64,000 nucleotides of DNA, from the NCBI RefSeq assembly GCF_017357385.1, contig NZ_CP071633.1, forward strand, positions 434,001 to 498,000. Direction: 5' to 3'. The stretch comes from Rhizobium sp. NZLR1. GTDB taxonomy: Bacteria > Pseudomonadota > Alphaproteobacteria > Rhizobiales > Rhizobiaceae. Under the pieces are notes generated by a model, which saw only the letters and a list, made by a program, of their open reading frames with translations, had not been told where the DNA came from and searched no databases. The translations under genes and the position numbers were made by a program. The number at the start of each line of letters is the position of its first letter. The first letter of the stretch is position 1. Below, one piece after another: positions 27,178-36,302 of the stretch.

Positions 27178-28410
27178 ATGATGAGTGCAGACAACAGATT
27201 GCCCGTAACGGTTCTCGCCGGGTTTCTCGGCGCCGGCAAGACGACTGTGCTCAATCATGTCCTGAGTAATCGGGAGGGTCGCCGGGTTGCTGTCATCGTC
27301 AACGATATGAGCGAGGTCAATATCGATGCGGATCTCGTGCGCGAGGGCGGTGCAGACCTCTCGCGCACCGACGAGACGCTGGTAGAGCTTACCAACGGGT
27401 GCATCTGCTGCACCCTGCGCGACGATCTTCTGAGCGAAGTGCGCCGGCTCGCAGCCGCCGGCCGTTTCGACTATCTGCTGATCGAGGGAACCGGCATTGC
27501 CGAGCCGCTGCCGGTCGCAGCCACCTTCTCCTTCCGCGACGAGAGCGGGGCTGCCCTCTGCGACGTGGCGCGTCTCGACGCGATGGTCTGCGTCGTCGAT
27601 GCGGTCAATCTTCTCACCGATTACCAGAGCGCCGAATTCCTTGCCGATCGCGGCGAAAGGCGTGACGGGGACGATGAGCGCAAGCTCGTGGACCTGCTCG
27701 TCGAGCAGATCGAATTTTCCGATGTCGTCATCATCAACAAGGCAGGCGATGTGCCGTGCGCCGACCTTGCCGAGGTTCGCCGGGTCGTCGCGGCGCTCAA
27801 TCCGGATGCCCAGGTCGTCGAGGCGGTTTTTGGCCAGGTGCCGCTTGGCGCGATCCTGGATACCGGCCTCTTCAGCGAAGCGAAGGCCGCCCGCCATCCG
27901 CTCTGGCACAAGGAACTTTTCGGTTGGGGCGATCATGTGCCGGAGACCGAGGAATACGGCATAACAAGCTTCGTCTATCGCAGTCGCCGGCCCTTCGATC
28001 CCCTGAGGCTCAAGGATTTCCTCGACCGGAAATGGGCGGGCCTCATCCGCGCAAAGGGCCATTTCTGGCTGGCGACGAGGCCGGACGAGATCGGCCTTCT
28101 GTCAATTGCCGGCACCCAGTGCCGCATCGAGACCAGGGGGTACTGGTGGGCCTCGGTGCCGCGGGTGCAATGGCCGCGCTTTCCGCAGTTCCGCCAGCTC
28201 ATCGACCGGCATTGGGACGATGTCTGGGGCGATCGCCGCCAGGAGCTCGTCTTCATCGGTTCCGGCTTCGACGAGGAAGCGATCCGTGCTGCGCTCGGCG
28301 ATTGCCTGACCGGCGAGGAGACGGGTTTCGATCCGCAAACCGCCGTCGGCCTCCGCGATCCGTTTCCGGCATGGCAGCACGGACATATCCTCGCACATTC
28401 AAATAGTTAG
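27178..28410 (+). CDS. CobW/COG0523-family GTPase (putative metallochaperone), copy 2
   Basis: A 410-residue paralogue of the first CobW gene, with the same motif set: [10 protein letters not shown]75-I-C77-C78, [26 protein letters not shown], and the CobW C-terminal domain ending in DPFPAWQHG. The start used is ATG 27178 ([12 protein letters not shown]); a GTG 12 bases earlier is in frame but lacks better spacing. The gene starts 49 bases after the second giant and is followed by the small protein and the secretion genes. The repeated order giant-CobW, giant-CobW argues that each pair was duplicated as a unit and that the partners are functionally linked. Confidence 0.85.
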   Translation: MMSADNRLPVTVLAGFLGAGKTTVLNHVLSNREGRRVAVIVNDMSEVNIDADLVREGGADLSRTDETLVELTNGCICCTLRDDLLSEVRRLAAAGRFDYLLIEGTGIAEPLPVAATFSFRDESGAALCDVARLDAMVCVVDAVNLLTDYQSAEFLADRGERRDGDDERKLVDLLVEQIEFSDVVIINKAGDVPCADLAEVRRVVAALNPDAQVVEAVFGQVPLGAILDTGLFSEAKAARHPLWHKELFGWGDHVPETEEYGITSFVYRSRRPFDPLRLKDFLDRKWAGLIRAKGHFWLATRPDEIGLLSIAGTQCRIETRGYWWASVPRVQWPRFPQFRQLIDRHWDDVWGDRRQELVFIGSGFDEEAIRAALGDCLTGEETGFDPQTAVGLRDPFPAWQHGHILAHSNS

Positions 28411-28478
28411 AAGTGTCATGATGGGCGTAAGACGGCCTAGTGTGAAGACGTTTTGATTACCAACCAGAGGAGAGAACA

Positions 28479-28787
28479 ATGAGTGACGAACTTTATGCAG
28501 ATGGCATCGGCGAAATCACCATTACCGGAACGATCGTGCGCATCGACCTGATGTCGCTTTCGGCAACCGATCGTGACGCCAACAACAACCCGAAGCCGGT
28601 CTTCCGTCAGCGCATCATCATGCCTGTCGATGCCTTCGCCAATGCGGTCGACCTCATGCAAAAGGCGCTCGGCGGGTTGGTCGAGGCGGGCGCGGTCCGT
28701 CGCATCGGCGATATGTCAGCTGCGGCGGCTGCCGATATCCAGTCGGTACAGCCCGGCGCTTCGAACGCTTCGCCGAACTTCAACTGA
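28479..28787 (+). CDS. small protein of unknown function upstream of the secretion genes
   Basis: A 102-residue acidic/neutral protein with an excellent ribosome-binding site (AGAGGAGAG, then ATG). It reads as a small beta-rich domain (GEITITGTIVRIDLMSLSAT) followed by a predicted helix (AFANAVDLMQKALGGLVEAG). The pattern weakly resembles DUF3467-type proteins, but I cannot assign it. It has no signal peptide or membrane segment. Its position, 68 bases after the second CobW gene and 43 before the ABC transporter, suggests a cytoplasmic accessory factor such as a secretion chaperone or subunit of the export system. Confidence 0.75.
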   Translation: MSDELYADGIGEITITGTIVRIDLMSLSATDRDANNNPKPVFRQRIIMPVDAFANAVDLMQKALGGLVEAGAVRRIGDMSAAAAADIQSVQPGASNASPNFN

Positions 28788-28830
28788 TAAAACAAATAGT
28801 GACTGGGTCTCGTATTGTTTCGGGTGGGCC

Positions 28831-30975
28831 ATGAGTGGTTTTCTGCATACCAACCTGCACTGTCTAGCGCTCGTCGCGCGTCATCACGGCGTCGATCTCG
28901 CGCCTGAGCGATTGCAGCACGACTATGCCGTCGGCAACGATCCCGTTGCCGTGCGGCAGCTGCTGCGCATGGCCAAGGATGCCGGCCTCAGAGCCCGGCA
29001 TCTGACGCTCGGCTGGCGATCCCTGTTTCAGCTCGGCGAAGCCTTTCCGGTGATCGCGGAACTGACGAACGGCAACTGGGTGGTCATCGCCGGCGCCGTC
29101 GGGGAGGGTGAGGAGGAGAGAATTCGCGTTCTTGACCCGCTCGCGTCACGCGCCGAAGTGATGATGCTCAGCGAAGAGCAGTTCGCCAAGGCCTGGCTCG
29201 GATCGGTGATCCTACTGAAGCGCAACTATCGCATGTCCGACGAGGACCGGCCCTTCGGATTTCGCTGGTTCGTGCCCGAGATCATCAAGCAGCGTAGCTT
29301 CTTCCGCGATGTCGCGCTCGCCGCCTTCGTGCTCTACGGGCTGGGCCTGACGACGCCGATCTTCTTCCAGCTTGTCATCGACAAGGTGCTGGTGCACCAG
29401 AGCTATGCGACGCTGACGGTTCTGACTATCGGTATTGCTATCGCGCTCGTCTTCGACGCGACCTTCAGCTTCCTGCGCCGCTATCTGCTGCTCTACGCGA
29501 CGAACAGGATCGACATCCGCGTCGCGACACGCACCTTCGGCCATCTGCTCAACCTGCCGATCGCACTTTTCGAGCAGGCCTCGGCCGGCGTTCTCGTCAA
29601 GCATATGCAGCAGACGGGGCGCATCCGCGAATTCCTGACGGGGCGCCTGTTCCTGACGCTTCTCGACGGCGTTTCGCTCTTCGTCTTCGTGCCGATCCTG
29701 CTTCTCTACAGCGTCAAGCTGACGCTTGTGGTGCTCGGTTTCGCAGCGCTCGTCGGCCTCGTGGTGATGATGCTCGTCGGGCCGTTCCAGCGCCGGTTGC
29801 AGGCGCTTTACCAGGCCGAAGGCGACCGGCAGGCATTACTGGTGGAAACCGTGCACGGCATGCGCACCGTCAAATCGCTGGCACTGGAGCCGCGCCAGCG
29901 CAAGGCGTGGGACGATTATTCGGCCCAGTCGATCTCCGTGCGTTTCCGGGTCGACAAGATTTCGACCATCGCCCAGTCGCTGACCGGGCTTCTGGAGAAG
30001 CTGATGAGTGTCGCGATCATCGGCCTCGGCGCGCTCGATGTGTTTAACGGCTCGATGACCATCGGTGCGCTGGTCGCCTTCAACATGCTCGCCGGCCGGG
30101 TCTCCGGACCGCTGGTGCAGATCGTCACCATGGTGCACGAATATCAGGAAGTGGCGCTCTCCGTGCGCATGCTCGGCGAGATCATGAACCAGCGGCCGGA
30201 GCAGGCGGGCCGCGGGCGAGGTGTTCGGCCGCATCTGAAGGGCCGCATCGAATTCGACAGGGTCACCTTCCGCTATGCGCCTGATAGTGCGCCTGCGCTC
30301 GACAATGTCTCATTCGCCATTCCGGCGGGCTGCGTCTTCGGCGTGGTCGGCAAGAGCGGGTCGGGCAAGACGACGATCACAAGGCTCATCCAGGGGCTTT
30401 ATCAGAGCCAGGAAGGCCTCGTGCGCATGGATGGCTATGACAGCCGCGAGATCGACCTGGTGCACTTAAGAACCAGCATCGGCGTGGTGCTCCAGGATAG
30501 TTTCCTGTTTCGCGGCTCGGTTCGCGAGAATATCGCCGCCGCCAAGCCCGATGCCAGCATCGAGGAGATCATGGAAGCCGCCCGCATCGCCGGCGCCGAG
30601 GAGTTCATCGAGCGTCTGCCGCGCGGTTTCGACACCATGCTGGAAGAAAACGCCGCCAACCTGTCGGGCGGCCAGAAGCAGCGCCTGGCGATTGCCCGCG
30701 CGCTGATCACCGATCCGAAGCTGTTGATCTTCGATGAGGCGACGAGCGCGCTCGACCCTGACAGCGAGGCGATCATCCGCGACAACCTCAGCCGCATCGC
30801 CGCCGGCCGGACCGTGGTCATCGTCTCGCACCGGCTTTCGACGCTCGTCGATGCCGATGCCATTCTCGTCATCGATCGCGGCAAGGTCGCCGATATCGGC
30901 CGGCACGATCAGCTCGTGTCGCGCTGCATGACCTACCGCCACCTGTGGTCCCAACAAATGAGGCAGGTCGCATGA
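28831..30975 (+). CDS. type I secretion ABC transporter (HlyB/PrtD-like, with inactive C39-like domain)
   Basis: A 714-residue ABC exporter. Residues ~1-125 form a C39-like domain: HCLALVARHHGVD aligns with the second half of the peptidase motif, and the DCG catalytic cysteine is absent, so it should bind substrate and not cleave a leader. A six-helix membrane domain (~150-440) and an ATPase domain follow, with Walker A GKSGSGKTT (~506), signature LSGGQKQR (~611) and Walker B LLIFDEATSALD. The ATG at 28831 is used; an in-frame extension would overlap the small gene. The ATGA overlap with the HlyD-type gene shows co-translation. It is the obvious exporter for the two giant proteins; the TolC-like partner is not in the window. 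Confidence 0.85.
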   Translation: MSGFLHTNLHCLALVARHHGVDLAPERLQHDYAVGNDPVAVRQLLRMAKDAGLRARHLTLGWRSLFQLGEAFPVIAELTNGNWVVIAGAVGEGEEERIRVLDPLASRAEVMMLSEEQFAKAWLGSVILLKRNYRMSDEDRPFGFRWFVPEIIKQRSFFRDVALAAFVLYGLGLTTPIFFQLVIDKVLVHQSYATLTVLTIGIAIALVFDATFSFLRRYLLLYATNRIDIRVATRTFGHLLNLPIALFEQASAGVLVKHMQQTGRIREFLTGRLFLTLLDGVSLFVFVPILLLYSVKLTLVVLGFAALVGLVVMMLVGPFQRRLQALYQAEGDRQALLVETVHGMRTVKSLALEPRQRKAWDDYSAQSISVRFRVDKISTIAQSLTGLLEKLMSVAIIGLGALDVFNGSMTIGALVAFNMLAGRVSGPLVQIVTMVHEYQEVALSVRMLGEIMNQRPEQAGRGRGVRPHLKGRIEFDRVTFRYAPDSAPALDNVSFAIPAGCVFGVVGKSGSGKTTITRLIQGLYQSQEGLVRMDGYDSREIDLVHLRTSIGVVLQDSFLFRGSVRENIAAAKPDASIEEIMEAARIAGAEEFIERLPRGFDTMLEENAANLSGGQKQRLAIARALITDPKLLIFDEATSALDPDSEAIIRDNLSRIAAGRTVVIVSHRLSTLVDADAILVIDRGKVADIGRHDQLVSRCMTYRHLWSQQMRQVA

Positions 30976-32429
30976 ACGCGCACGCCAGAAAATCCAGCGA
31001 AAACCTGCCGGTTCCTTCAGACAAAGGCTCCACAGGCCAAGGCCTCTCAGACAAGGGCCCCTCAGACACGGGAAGGCAACTGACTGCCCGGCCGCCGCTG
31101 CCGCCGGCAATAGCGGAATTTCAGTCCGATGCCGTCGAGCTCGAGGAGCGCGCGCCGCCGCGGGTGGCGCGCATGACGCTCTACTGCGTGACGGCGCTGC
31201 TTGCCTCAGCGATCACCTGGGCCTCGGTTTCCTCCATCGACGAGGTGGTGATTGCGCCCGGCAAGCTCGTCACCACCCAGCCGACCATCGTCGTCCAGCC
31301 GCTCGAAACATCGATCATCCGCACGATCGAGGTGAAGGCCGGCGAGGTGGTGCATGCCGGGCAGACGCTGGCGACCCTCGATGCCACTTTCAGCCAGGCC
31401 GATGTCGACCAGCAGCAGGCGAAATTCTCCGCACTCGACGCTCAGGTGAGACGCATCGAGGCCGAGCTTGCCGGCGTCGACTATACGAAGATGGCGGGAG
31501 ATACGCCCGACCAGATACTGCAGTCGCAGCTCTTCGGCCAGCGACAGGCCTTCTACGCGGCGCAGCTGCAGAATTTCGAGCAGCAAATCGCCGGCCAGTC
31601 GGCGTCGCTCACCGCCAGCAAGAACCAGGAAGCGGTGTTGACCCAAAGGCGCGATGGGCTCTCGCAGATCGAGGCAGCGCGGGAGCGGCTTTATAACACA
31701 CAGAGCGGCTCGCTGATCACGCTGCTCGGCTCCCGCGACGCCCGCCTCGACGTCGAATCCGATCTGACCGCCGTCCGCGGCCGGGCCGACGAGGCCGCCC
31801 ACTCGTATGCCAAGCTCCGAGCCGACCGCCAGGCCTTCATCGAGGATTTCCGCCGCGCTGCAATGGAGCAGCTGGTGGAGCTGCGCGGCCAGCGCGACAT
31901 GGCTGACGAGGAACTGAAAAAGATGGAGCTGCGCCGCAATATGGTGGCGCTGACCGCACCCGCCGATGCCGTCGTGCTCGACCTGGCGCAACGCTCGGTC
32001 GGCTCCGTCGTGCGCGAGGCCGAACCGGTGGTGACGCTGGTGCCGATCAACGTGCCGCTCGAAGCCGAAGTCTCGATCAACACCCGCGACATCGGCCGTG
32101 TCGCCGTCGGCAAGGAAGCGCGTATCAAGCTCGACGCCTATCCCTTCCAGAAATACGGCACCGCCTCGGGCGAGGTGAGAACCATCAGCCAGGACACGTT
32201 CCTCACCGGCCAACAGGAACAGAGCGCCACCCCCGGCCAGCCGGCCGCCCCCTTCTTCAAGGCCCGGATACTGCTTGCCGATACAAGGCTGAATGCCGCA
32301 GATGTGCCGGTGCGGCTGCTTCCCGGCATGACCGTATCCACGGAAATCAAGGTCGGCAACCGCACGGTGATCTCCTATTTTCTGTATCCGTTGCTGCGTG
32401 GCCTCGATAACGCAATACGCGAACCGTAG
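30972..32429 (+). CDS. HlyD-family membrane fusion protein of type I secretion
   Basis: A 485-residue adaptor. The Pro/Ser/Gly-rich cytoplasmic N-terminus is followed by one membrane segment (MTLYCVTALLASAITWASVSS, split at about residue 75), the lipoyl-like half motif (VVIAPGKLVTTQPTIVVQPL), a long periplasmic coiled coil (~150-330), the returning half motif (MVALTAPADAVVLDLA) and a beta-barrel domain ending in GMTVSTEIKVGNRTVISYFLYPLLRG. That C-terminal pattern is standard for HlyD/PrtE proteins. The start ATG 30972 overlaps the ABC gene stop as ATGA. It should bridge the ABC exporter to an outer-membrane TolC channel encoded elsewhere. Confidence 0.88.
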   Translation: MNAHARKSSENLPVPSDKGSTGQGLSDKGPSDTGRQLTARPPLPPAIAEFQSDAVELEERAPPRVARMTLYCVTALLASAITWASVSSIDEVVIAPGKLVTTQPTIVVQPLETSIIRTIEVKAGEVVHAGQTLATLDATFSQADVDQQQAKFSALDAQVRRIEAELAGVDYTKMAGDTPDQILQSQLFGQRQAFYAAQLQNFEQQIAGQSASLTASKNQEAVLTQRRDGLSQIEAARERLYNTQSGSLITLLGSRDARLDVESDLTAVRGRADEAAHSYAKLRADRQAFIEDFRRAAMEQLVELRGQRDMADEELKKMELRRNMVALTAPADAVVLDLAQRSVGSVVREAEPVVTLVPINVPLEAEVSINTRDIGRVAVGKEARIKLDAYPFQKYGTASGEVRTISQDTFLTGQQEQSATPGQPAAPFFKARILLADTRLNAADVPVRLLPGMTVSTEIKVGNRTVISYFLYPLLRGLDNAIREP

Positions 32430-32866
32430 GACGCGATGGTTCAGTTCGCCCCGAACGAGATCCCGAGTGACTTCGCAGGTCCTCGATCCGGGTGACTTCA
32501 TGCCCACGCCCGCCCCAGGGACCATATGCATCGAAACCGCGGTCACGAACCACGCGTCGCAGTATGGCCAGACGATTTCCGACGATATCGCGTCGAAGGA
32601 GCCGGTCAGCGGGAAAAGAGGGGACTATTCTGGATTTGCCGTCGCCGGGGTGATTCTGGTTGCGGACTTCGTGTACGCCAGACGTAGGGCTAAGAAAGCA
32701 CTTGGATGAGCGGTACCCGATGTGGCCTTCACATATTGACGAAATGATTCCGGCTCTTGATCTCAATCCCCGAGAGCGTTTCGAAAGTCCTGACAGTAAA
32801 CCGACAGCTAGTGACCTCTATTGATCGGAGGTCGCCCGGACGGGTTACTCAAAGGATAAAAACATC
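32430..32866. other. intergenic region after the secretion genes, with one doubtful short frame
   Basis: An open frame ending at 32709 (possible ATG at 32500, about 69 residues) has a hydrophobic patch followed by a basic tail (GFAVAGVILVADFVYARRRAKK), like a membrane anchor, but no clear ribosome-binding site or family; it may be a gene remnant. Nothing else was recognised. The last 30 bases hold the AAAGGAT ribosome-binding site of the PepSY gene. Confidence 0.4.
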
Positions 32867-33130
32867 ATGTTGAAACTGATCGCCGCTGTCGCAATCATCG
32901 CCGCCACGCCGATATTGGCATCGGCTAGCCCAAGTTGCACCAAGGAGCCGAAATCAAAGTGGATGTCCGAAGACGCCATGAAGGCCAAGGTCGATACGCT
33001 TGGCTACAAGGTGAAGACATTTGAAATCACTGGCAATTGCTATGAAATCTACGGCAAGGACAAGGACGGCAAGCGAGCCGAGGTCTATTTCAATCCGGTA
33101 TCCGGTGATATTGTCCAGAAGGGCGAATGA
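32867..33130 (+). CDS. small exported PepSY-domain protein
   Basis: An 87-residue protein with a signal peptide (MLKLIAAVAIIAATPILASA) and a mature part of about 67 residues forming a PepSY-like fold (EDAMKAKVDTLGYKVKTFEI, then YEIYGKDKDGKRAEVYFNPVSGDIV). Two cysteines (in SPSCTKE and GNCYE) could form a disulfide. The stop overlaps the start of the cytochrome b561 gene as ATGA. PepSY-cytochrome b561-two-component clusters are common in proteobacteria and are linked to periplasmic redox or metal stress; the exact signal is unknown. Confidence 0.8.
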   Translation: MLKLIAAVAIIAATPILASASPSCTKEPKSKWMSEDAMKAKVDTLGYKVKTFEITGNCYEIYGKDKDGKRAEVYFNPVSGDIVQKGE

Positions 33131-33698
33131 GGATGACGGTGATCTCGCTAAGGAAGGAGGGCGCATCGCCCTCCGACGTCGCTCCGAAAAGCGTCAAGGT
33201 CTGGTATCCGGTTGTCCGGGTATTCCACTGGACCATCGTCGTTGCCAGCACCCTCAATCTTTTCATTTTGGAAGAGGGCAAATACTGGCATCGCATTACG
33301 GGCTACGTGGTGGCCGCTGCGATCGGCATTCGCTTGAATGGGGTTTCGTTGGCACGAAGCACGCGCTCTTTAGCGACTTCTTTCCGACGCCGCGTAAGGT
33401 CATGGATCAAATCCGTGGCATTGTCGGTCGGAACGAAAAGCGCCATCTCGGCCACAGTCCCCTGGCATCTGTGATGATGCTGTTGCTGATCGTGCTTCTT
33501 GTGGAAACTGCCACGACTGGTTGCATGACGACACTGGATGCCTTCTGGGGCGAAAAATGGTTGGAGCGATTGCACGGCACGATTGCCAACAGCATTATAG
33601 TGCTTGCTTTCATCCATGGCGGCGCTGCTATTTTGGAAAGCTGGCGGCATCGGGAAAATCTCGTCTGGTCGATGGTTACAGGTCGAAAGAAGGCATGA
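33127..33698 (+). pseudogene. cytochrome b561-family membrane protein, frameshifted
   Basis: The first frame gives the N-terminal part of a di-heme b561/Ni-Fe-hydrogenase-type cytochrome (VWYPVVRVFHWTIVVAS, KYWHRITGYVVAAAIGIR). The family sequence then continues in another frame (WGFVGTKHALFSDFFPTP, LGHSPLASVMMLLLIVLL, ERLHGTIANSIIVLAFIHGGA). The switch is at about 33333-33337 and is explained by loss of one base. Heme-ligand-type histidines (FHW, YWH, LGH, LHG, IHG) are present across the two halves. Either a real inactivating mutation or a sequencing error would explain this; decay of the downstream kinase favours a real one. Confidence 0.75.
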
Positions 33699-34372
33699 GA
33701 GTTCTGCTCATCGAGGACAGCGCCCGGCTTCGCGATCTTCTTTGCGAGGCGATCAGGGACGAAGGTTGGAAGATCGACGCCTTCGGGACAGCGCAGGAAG
33801 GCCGGCTTGCGCTCCGTGAGGGCGAGTACGATCTCCTGCTCCTCGATCTCGGTCTGCCTGACGAAGATGGCATCGACGTCTTGAAGTCTCTTCGGGCCGC
33901 TGGCATGCAGACACCGGTGCTTCTTTTGACGGCGCGTGGTGCGATCGACGAGCGGATAGTCGGGCTTGATGCAGGCGCCGACGACTATCTGGCCAAGCCG
34001 TTTCACAATGGCGAACTGGTTGCCCGGATACGCGCAATCATGCGCCGGGCGCCCCTCACTTCCATGCCAGTGCTGGAATATGCAGCAATTCAATTCGATG
34101 TCGCTTCACGACAGGTAATGTGCGCCGGCACAGAGATTGCGCTTGCCCCATCGGAGAAAGGATTGCTCGAGCTTCTGATGCGTAACGGTGGCAAGGTGGT
34201 CGCAAAATCAAGGATCGAGCACACGTTCTCGGAATTTGGCGCTGAAAGAAGTAGCAACGCCGTCGAGCTGGCAATCTCCCGTTTGCGCAAGAAGTTGGAA
34301 GGTCATGGGACCTACTCATCGATCGAAACAATCAGAGGGGTTGGCTATATGATGCGCGAGGTACGCGATTGA
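33695..34372 (+). CDS. OmpR/PhoB-family response regulator (QseB-like)
   Basis: A 225-residue response regulator. The receiver domain has the acidic pair in LLIEDSARL, phospho-acceptor D51 (LLLLDLGLPDEDG), T in LLLTARG and K in YLAKPF; the C-terminal winged helix ends in a SNAVELAISRLRKKL recognition helix and ETIRGVGYMM wing. The ATG at 33695 overlaps the cytochrome stop as ATGA, and an upstream in-frame ATG inside that gene is ignored. The partner kinase follows with a four-base overlap but is broken, so this regulator may now be unphosphorylated or driven by another kinase. Confidence 0.88.
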   Translation: MRVLLIEDSARLRDLLCEAIRDEGWKIDAFGTAQEGRLALREGEYDLLLLDLGLPDEDGIDVLKSLRAAGMQTPVLLLTARGAIDERIVGLDAGADDYLAKPFHNGELVARIRAIMRRAPLTSMPVLEYAAIQFDVASRQVMCAGTEIALAPSEKGLLELLMRNGGKVVAKSRIEHTFSEFGAERSSNAVELAISRLRKKLEGHGTYSSIETIRGVGYMMREVRD

Positions 34373-35177
34373 GCCGATCCCGCCCGACGCTCGGAGCCAT
34401 TCTGGCGCGCCGAATTGCATTCTTCGCGATCCTGGCCATGCTCTTGCAGCTCGCCGTCGTCTTCTCGGACTACTACTGGAATGTAGGGGAGCTTTCTCGA
34501 CTGTTCGTCGAGCCGGAAACGGAGCGGCTCGCATCTGGGATCGTGGTCGATGGTGCAAGCGTTCGATACCGAATTCCTGAAAATGTGCAGCAGCGTTACA
34601 GTCAGGGTAGCACCGGCTACGTGGCCCGTGTTCGTCAAGCAAGCGGCGCGCTCCTGTTCGAGTCTTGCGATGCCGCCTGCGAGGAGCGCTTCCTTCCGGC
34701 CGATGTCAACCCGCCGGATTTCTGGTTGCGATCCTTGACGCCCGGCAAGCCGTTGTCGCTTGTTGGCGGCAGGGCATTTTTCATTGGAAATCAGCGTTTC
34801 CTTGTCGATATCGCAACGATCGATGATCCTTCCGACGTCATGTCCGATGTCCTTTGGAACGAGGTGATAGAACACCTGATCGTGCCGATGAGCATTCTCC
34901 TGGTCCTCGTCCTCGGTGGAACCTTGTTGTCCGTCCGGCAGGCATTGCGTCCGGTGCGGGCCGCGGCAGAAGCGGCCGATCGCATCGACCCAATGGATTC
35001 CCGTTCGCATTTGGGTTCGACGAAATGCCGCGGGAAGTCGCGCATCTCGCGGTCGCGGTCAACCGCGCCTTCAAGCGGGTCGGCGAGCTGTTCGCTGACT
35101 TATTCGTCGGACGAGCTGCGCCCGTTTGTAGGACCTGCTGCACAAGGCCACGGCCATCAAATGGCCCTGGCCGATGA
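34369..35177 (+). pseudogene. sensor histidine kinase, frameshifted and truncated
   Basis: The first ~210 residues are intact: an N-terminal membrane segment (RIAFFAILAMLLQLAVVF), a periplasmic sensor region and a second segment (LIVPMSILLVLVLGGTLLSV) leading into a HAMP-like linker. At about 35005 a missing base shifts the frame; the kinase sequence goes on in the other frame as FAFGFDEMPREVAHLAVAVN and then RAFKRVGELFAD. After ~35100 no family sequence is clear: a recognisable H-box and the ATPase domain with its N, G1 and G2 boxes are missing. The gene therefore cannot encode an active kinase. It overlaps the response regulator by four bases, as in intact QseBC-type pairs. Confidence 0.7.
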
Positions 35178-35233
35178 TGACGCCTATGAACTTTGCGCGA
35201 CCGTCAAAGGTAATCTGTTAAAGCGAGTTCCAA

Positions 35234-35325
35234 TCAATGCGACAGGAATATCGGCGTCCTACCGTTTTCGATCATGCTGCGGGTCACGCCCCCGAAAAGC
35301 GTCTGCTGCCAGCGATGCCGAAGTT
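35234..35325 (-). pseudogene. C-terminal remnant of a universal stress protein
   Basis: On the minus strand about 29 residues read LRHRWQQTLFGGVTRSMIEN followed by GRTPIFLSH and a stop. This is the usual end of UspA-type proteins (FGGVTR ... PILLSH). The rest of the domain is not found upstream, so this is a fragment. An intact Usp gene of the same type begins its own stop 232 bases further along, which suggests an earlier tandem pair. Confidence 0.55.
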
Positions 35326-35465
35326 GATGTCTTTGATCTTGGTCACGGAAGGCCATCGTCTCAGGAGCGCCTGGCATCCATTCTGGGCACCGTTCCAATG
35401 CTGCCAATTCAACGCCGCTGCAGAGGTCTCTCCCGCCGCCTGAATCGGCACGCCCCTCGCGCCTT

Positions 35466-36287
35466 CTAGTGCGCGAGAAGGACCGGCATGTCAGCATTGC
35501 AAAGGAGTTCCCGAGTGACGCCGCCAAGGATAAACTCGCGAAGCCGGGAGTGGCCAAATCCGCCCGCCACCAGGAGATCCGCATTCCGTTCGAGCGCGGC
35601 CGCTTGAAGGGCGGCAGCCGGGGACTGCCCGCCGGCCTGAATCGATACGTCTTCTACCTCGAACCCGGAGTGCCTCAACGAGGATATCAGGAGCGAACGG
35701 TTCGCTTCGTCGACCTGCTTGTCGTCGATCACCGAGATGACCTGCATCTTCGTCAGCCGCTCGGCGAATATACGGGCGCAGGAGATCGCTCGTGCCGCGG
35801 TCGCGCTGCCGTCCCAGGCGATCGCAACGGTATCGACGCGACCACAGACGCTACTGGCAGGAAACAGAATCAACGGACGGCCGCTCTCGAGCAACAGCGT
35901 CTCCGAAAGCTGGCGAGAGAGTTCCGATGCCTCCACTATGGACAGGTCGTGGCTCCTGGCGATTTTCGCGAAGCACTCAAAGACGAACGGCTCCCTGGCG
36001 TCGAAGCCATGAATTCGCACCTCGACGCCGCTCTCCGAGGCCGCGTCGGCAATGTATTTTCGAAGCGAGGCCCCACTGTCGCGGCTATACCCTTCCGCTT
36101 GCCCCCGCCATGAGTCTACATCGACCACCGTTGGAAACGGCGGGTGGATCGGTGGGATCCGCACCTGCGGGATACTGGCGAGGAGGTCGGCGCCAATCTG
36201 GCGGGCGAGGTCGATCGCGTTGTCAACGATGGTGAAGGAACTTGCATCGGGATAAGTTGACAAAGGGAGATGGAATTGTGGTTTCAT
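35466..36287 (-). CDS. universal stress protein, tandem Usp domains
   Basis: A 273-residue cytoplasmic protein with two UspA-like halves. The second half shows the typical core (VDTVAIAWDGSATAARAI ... VISVIDD) and ends LLVAGGFGHSRLREFILGG then VTREL ... PVLLAH. The ATP-binding GxGxGxxS-type loop is present only as GGFGHSRLREFI. The start is secure: an AGGAGG site precedes ATG 36287. Such proteins bind ATP or small ligands and respond to starvation, low oxygen or oxidative stress. Rhizobial copies are often near redox genes, as here. Confidence 0.82.
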   Translation of the reverse strand: MKPQFHLPLSTYPDASSFTIVDNAIDLARQIGADLLASIPQVRIPPIHPPFPTVVDVDSWRGQAEGYSRDSGASLRKYIADAASESGVEVRIHGFDAREPFVFECFAKIARSHDLSIVEASELSRQLSETLLLESGRPLILFPASSVCGRVDTVAIAWDGSATAARAISCARIFAERLTKMQVISVIDDKQVDEANRSLLISSLRHSGFEVEDVSIQAGGQSPAAALQAAALERNADLLVAGGFGHSRLREFILGGVTRELLCNADMPVLLAH

Positions 36288-36302
36288 GCTGACCTCCTGA
36301 GG

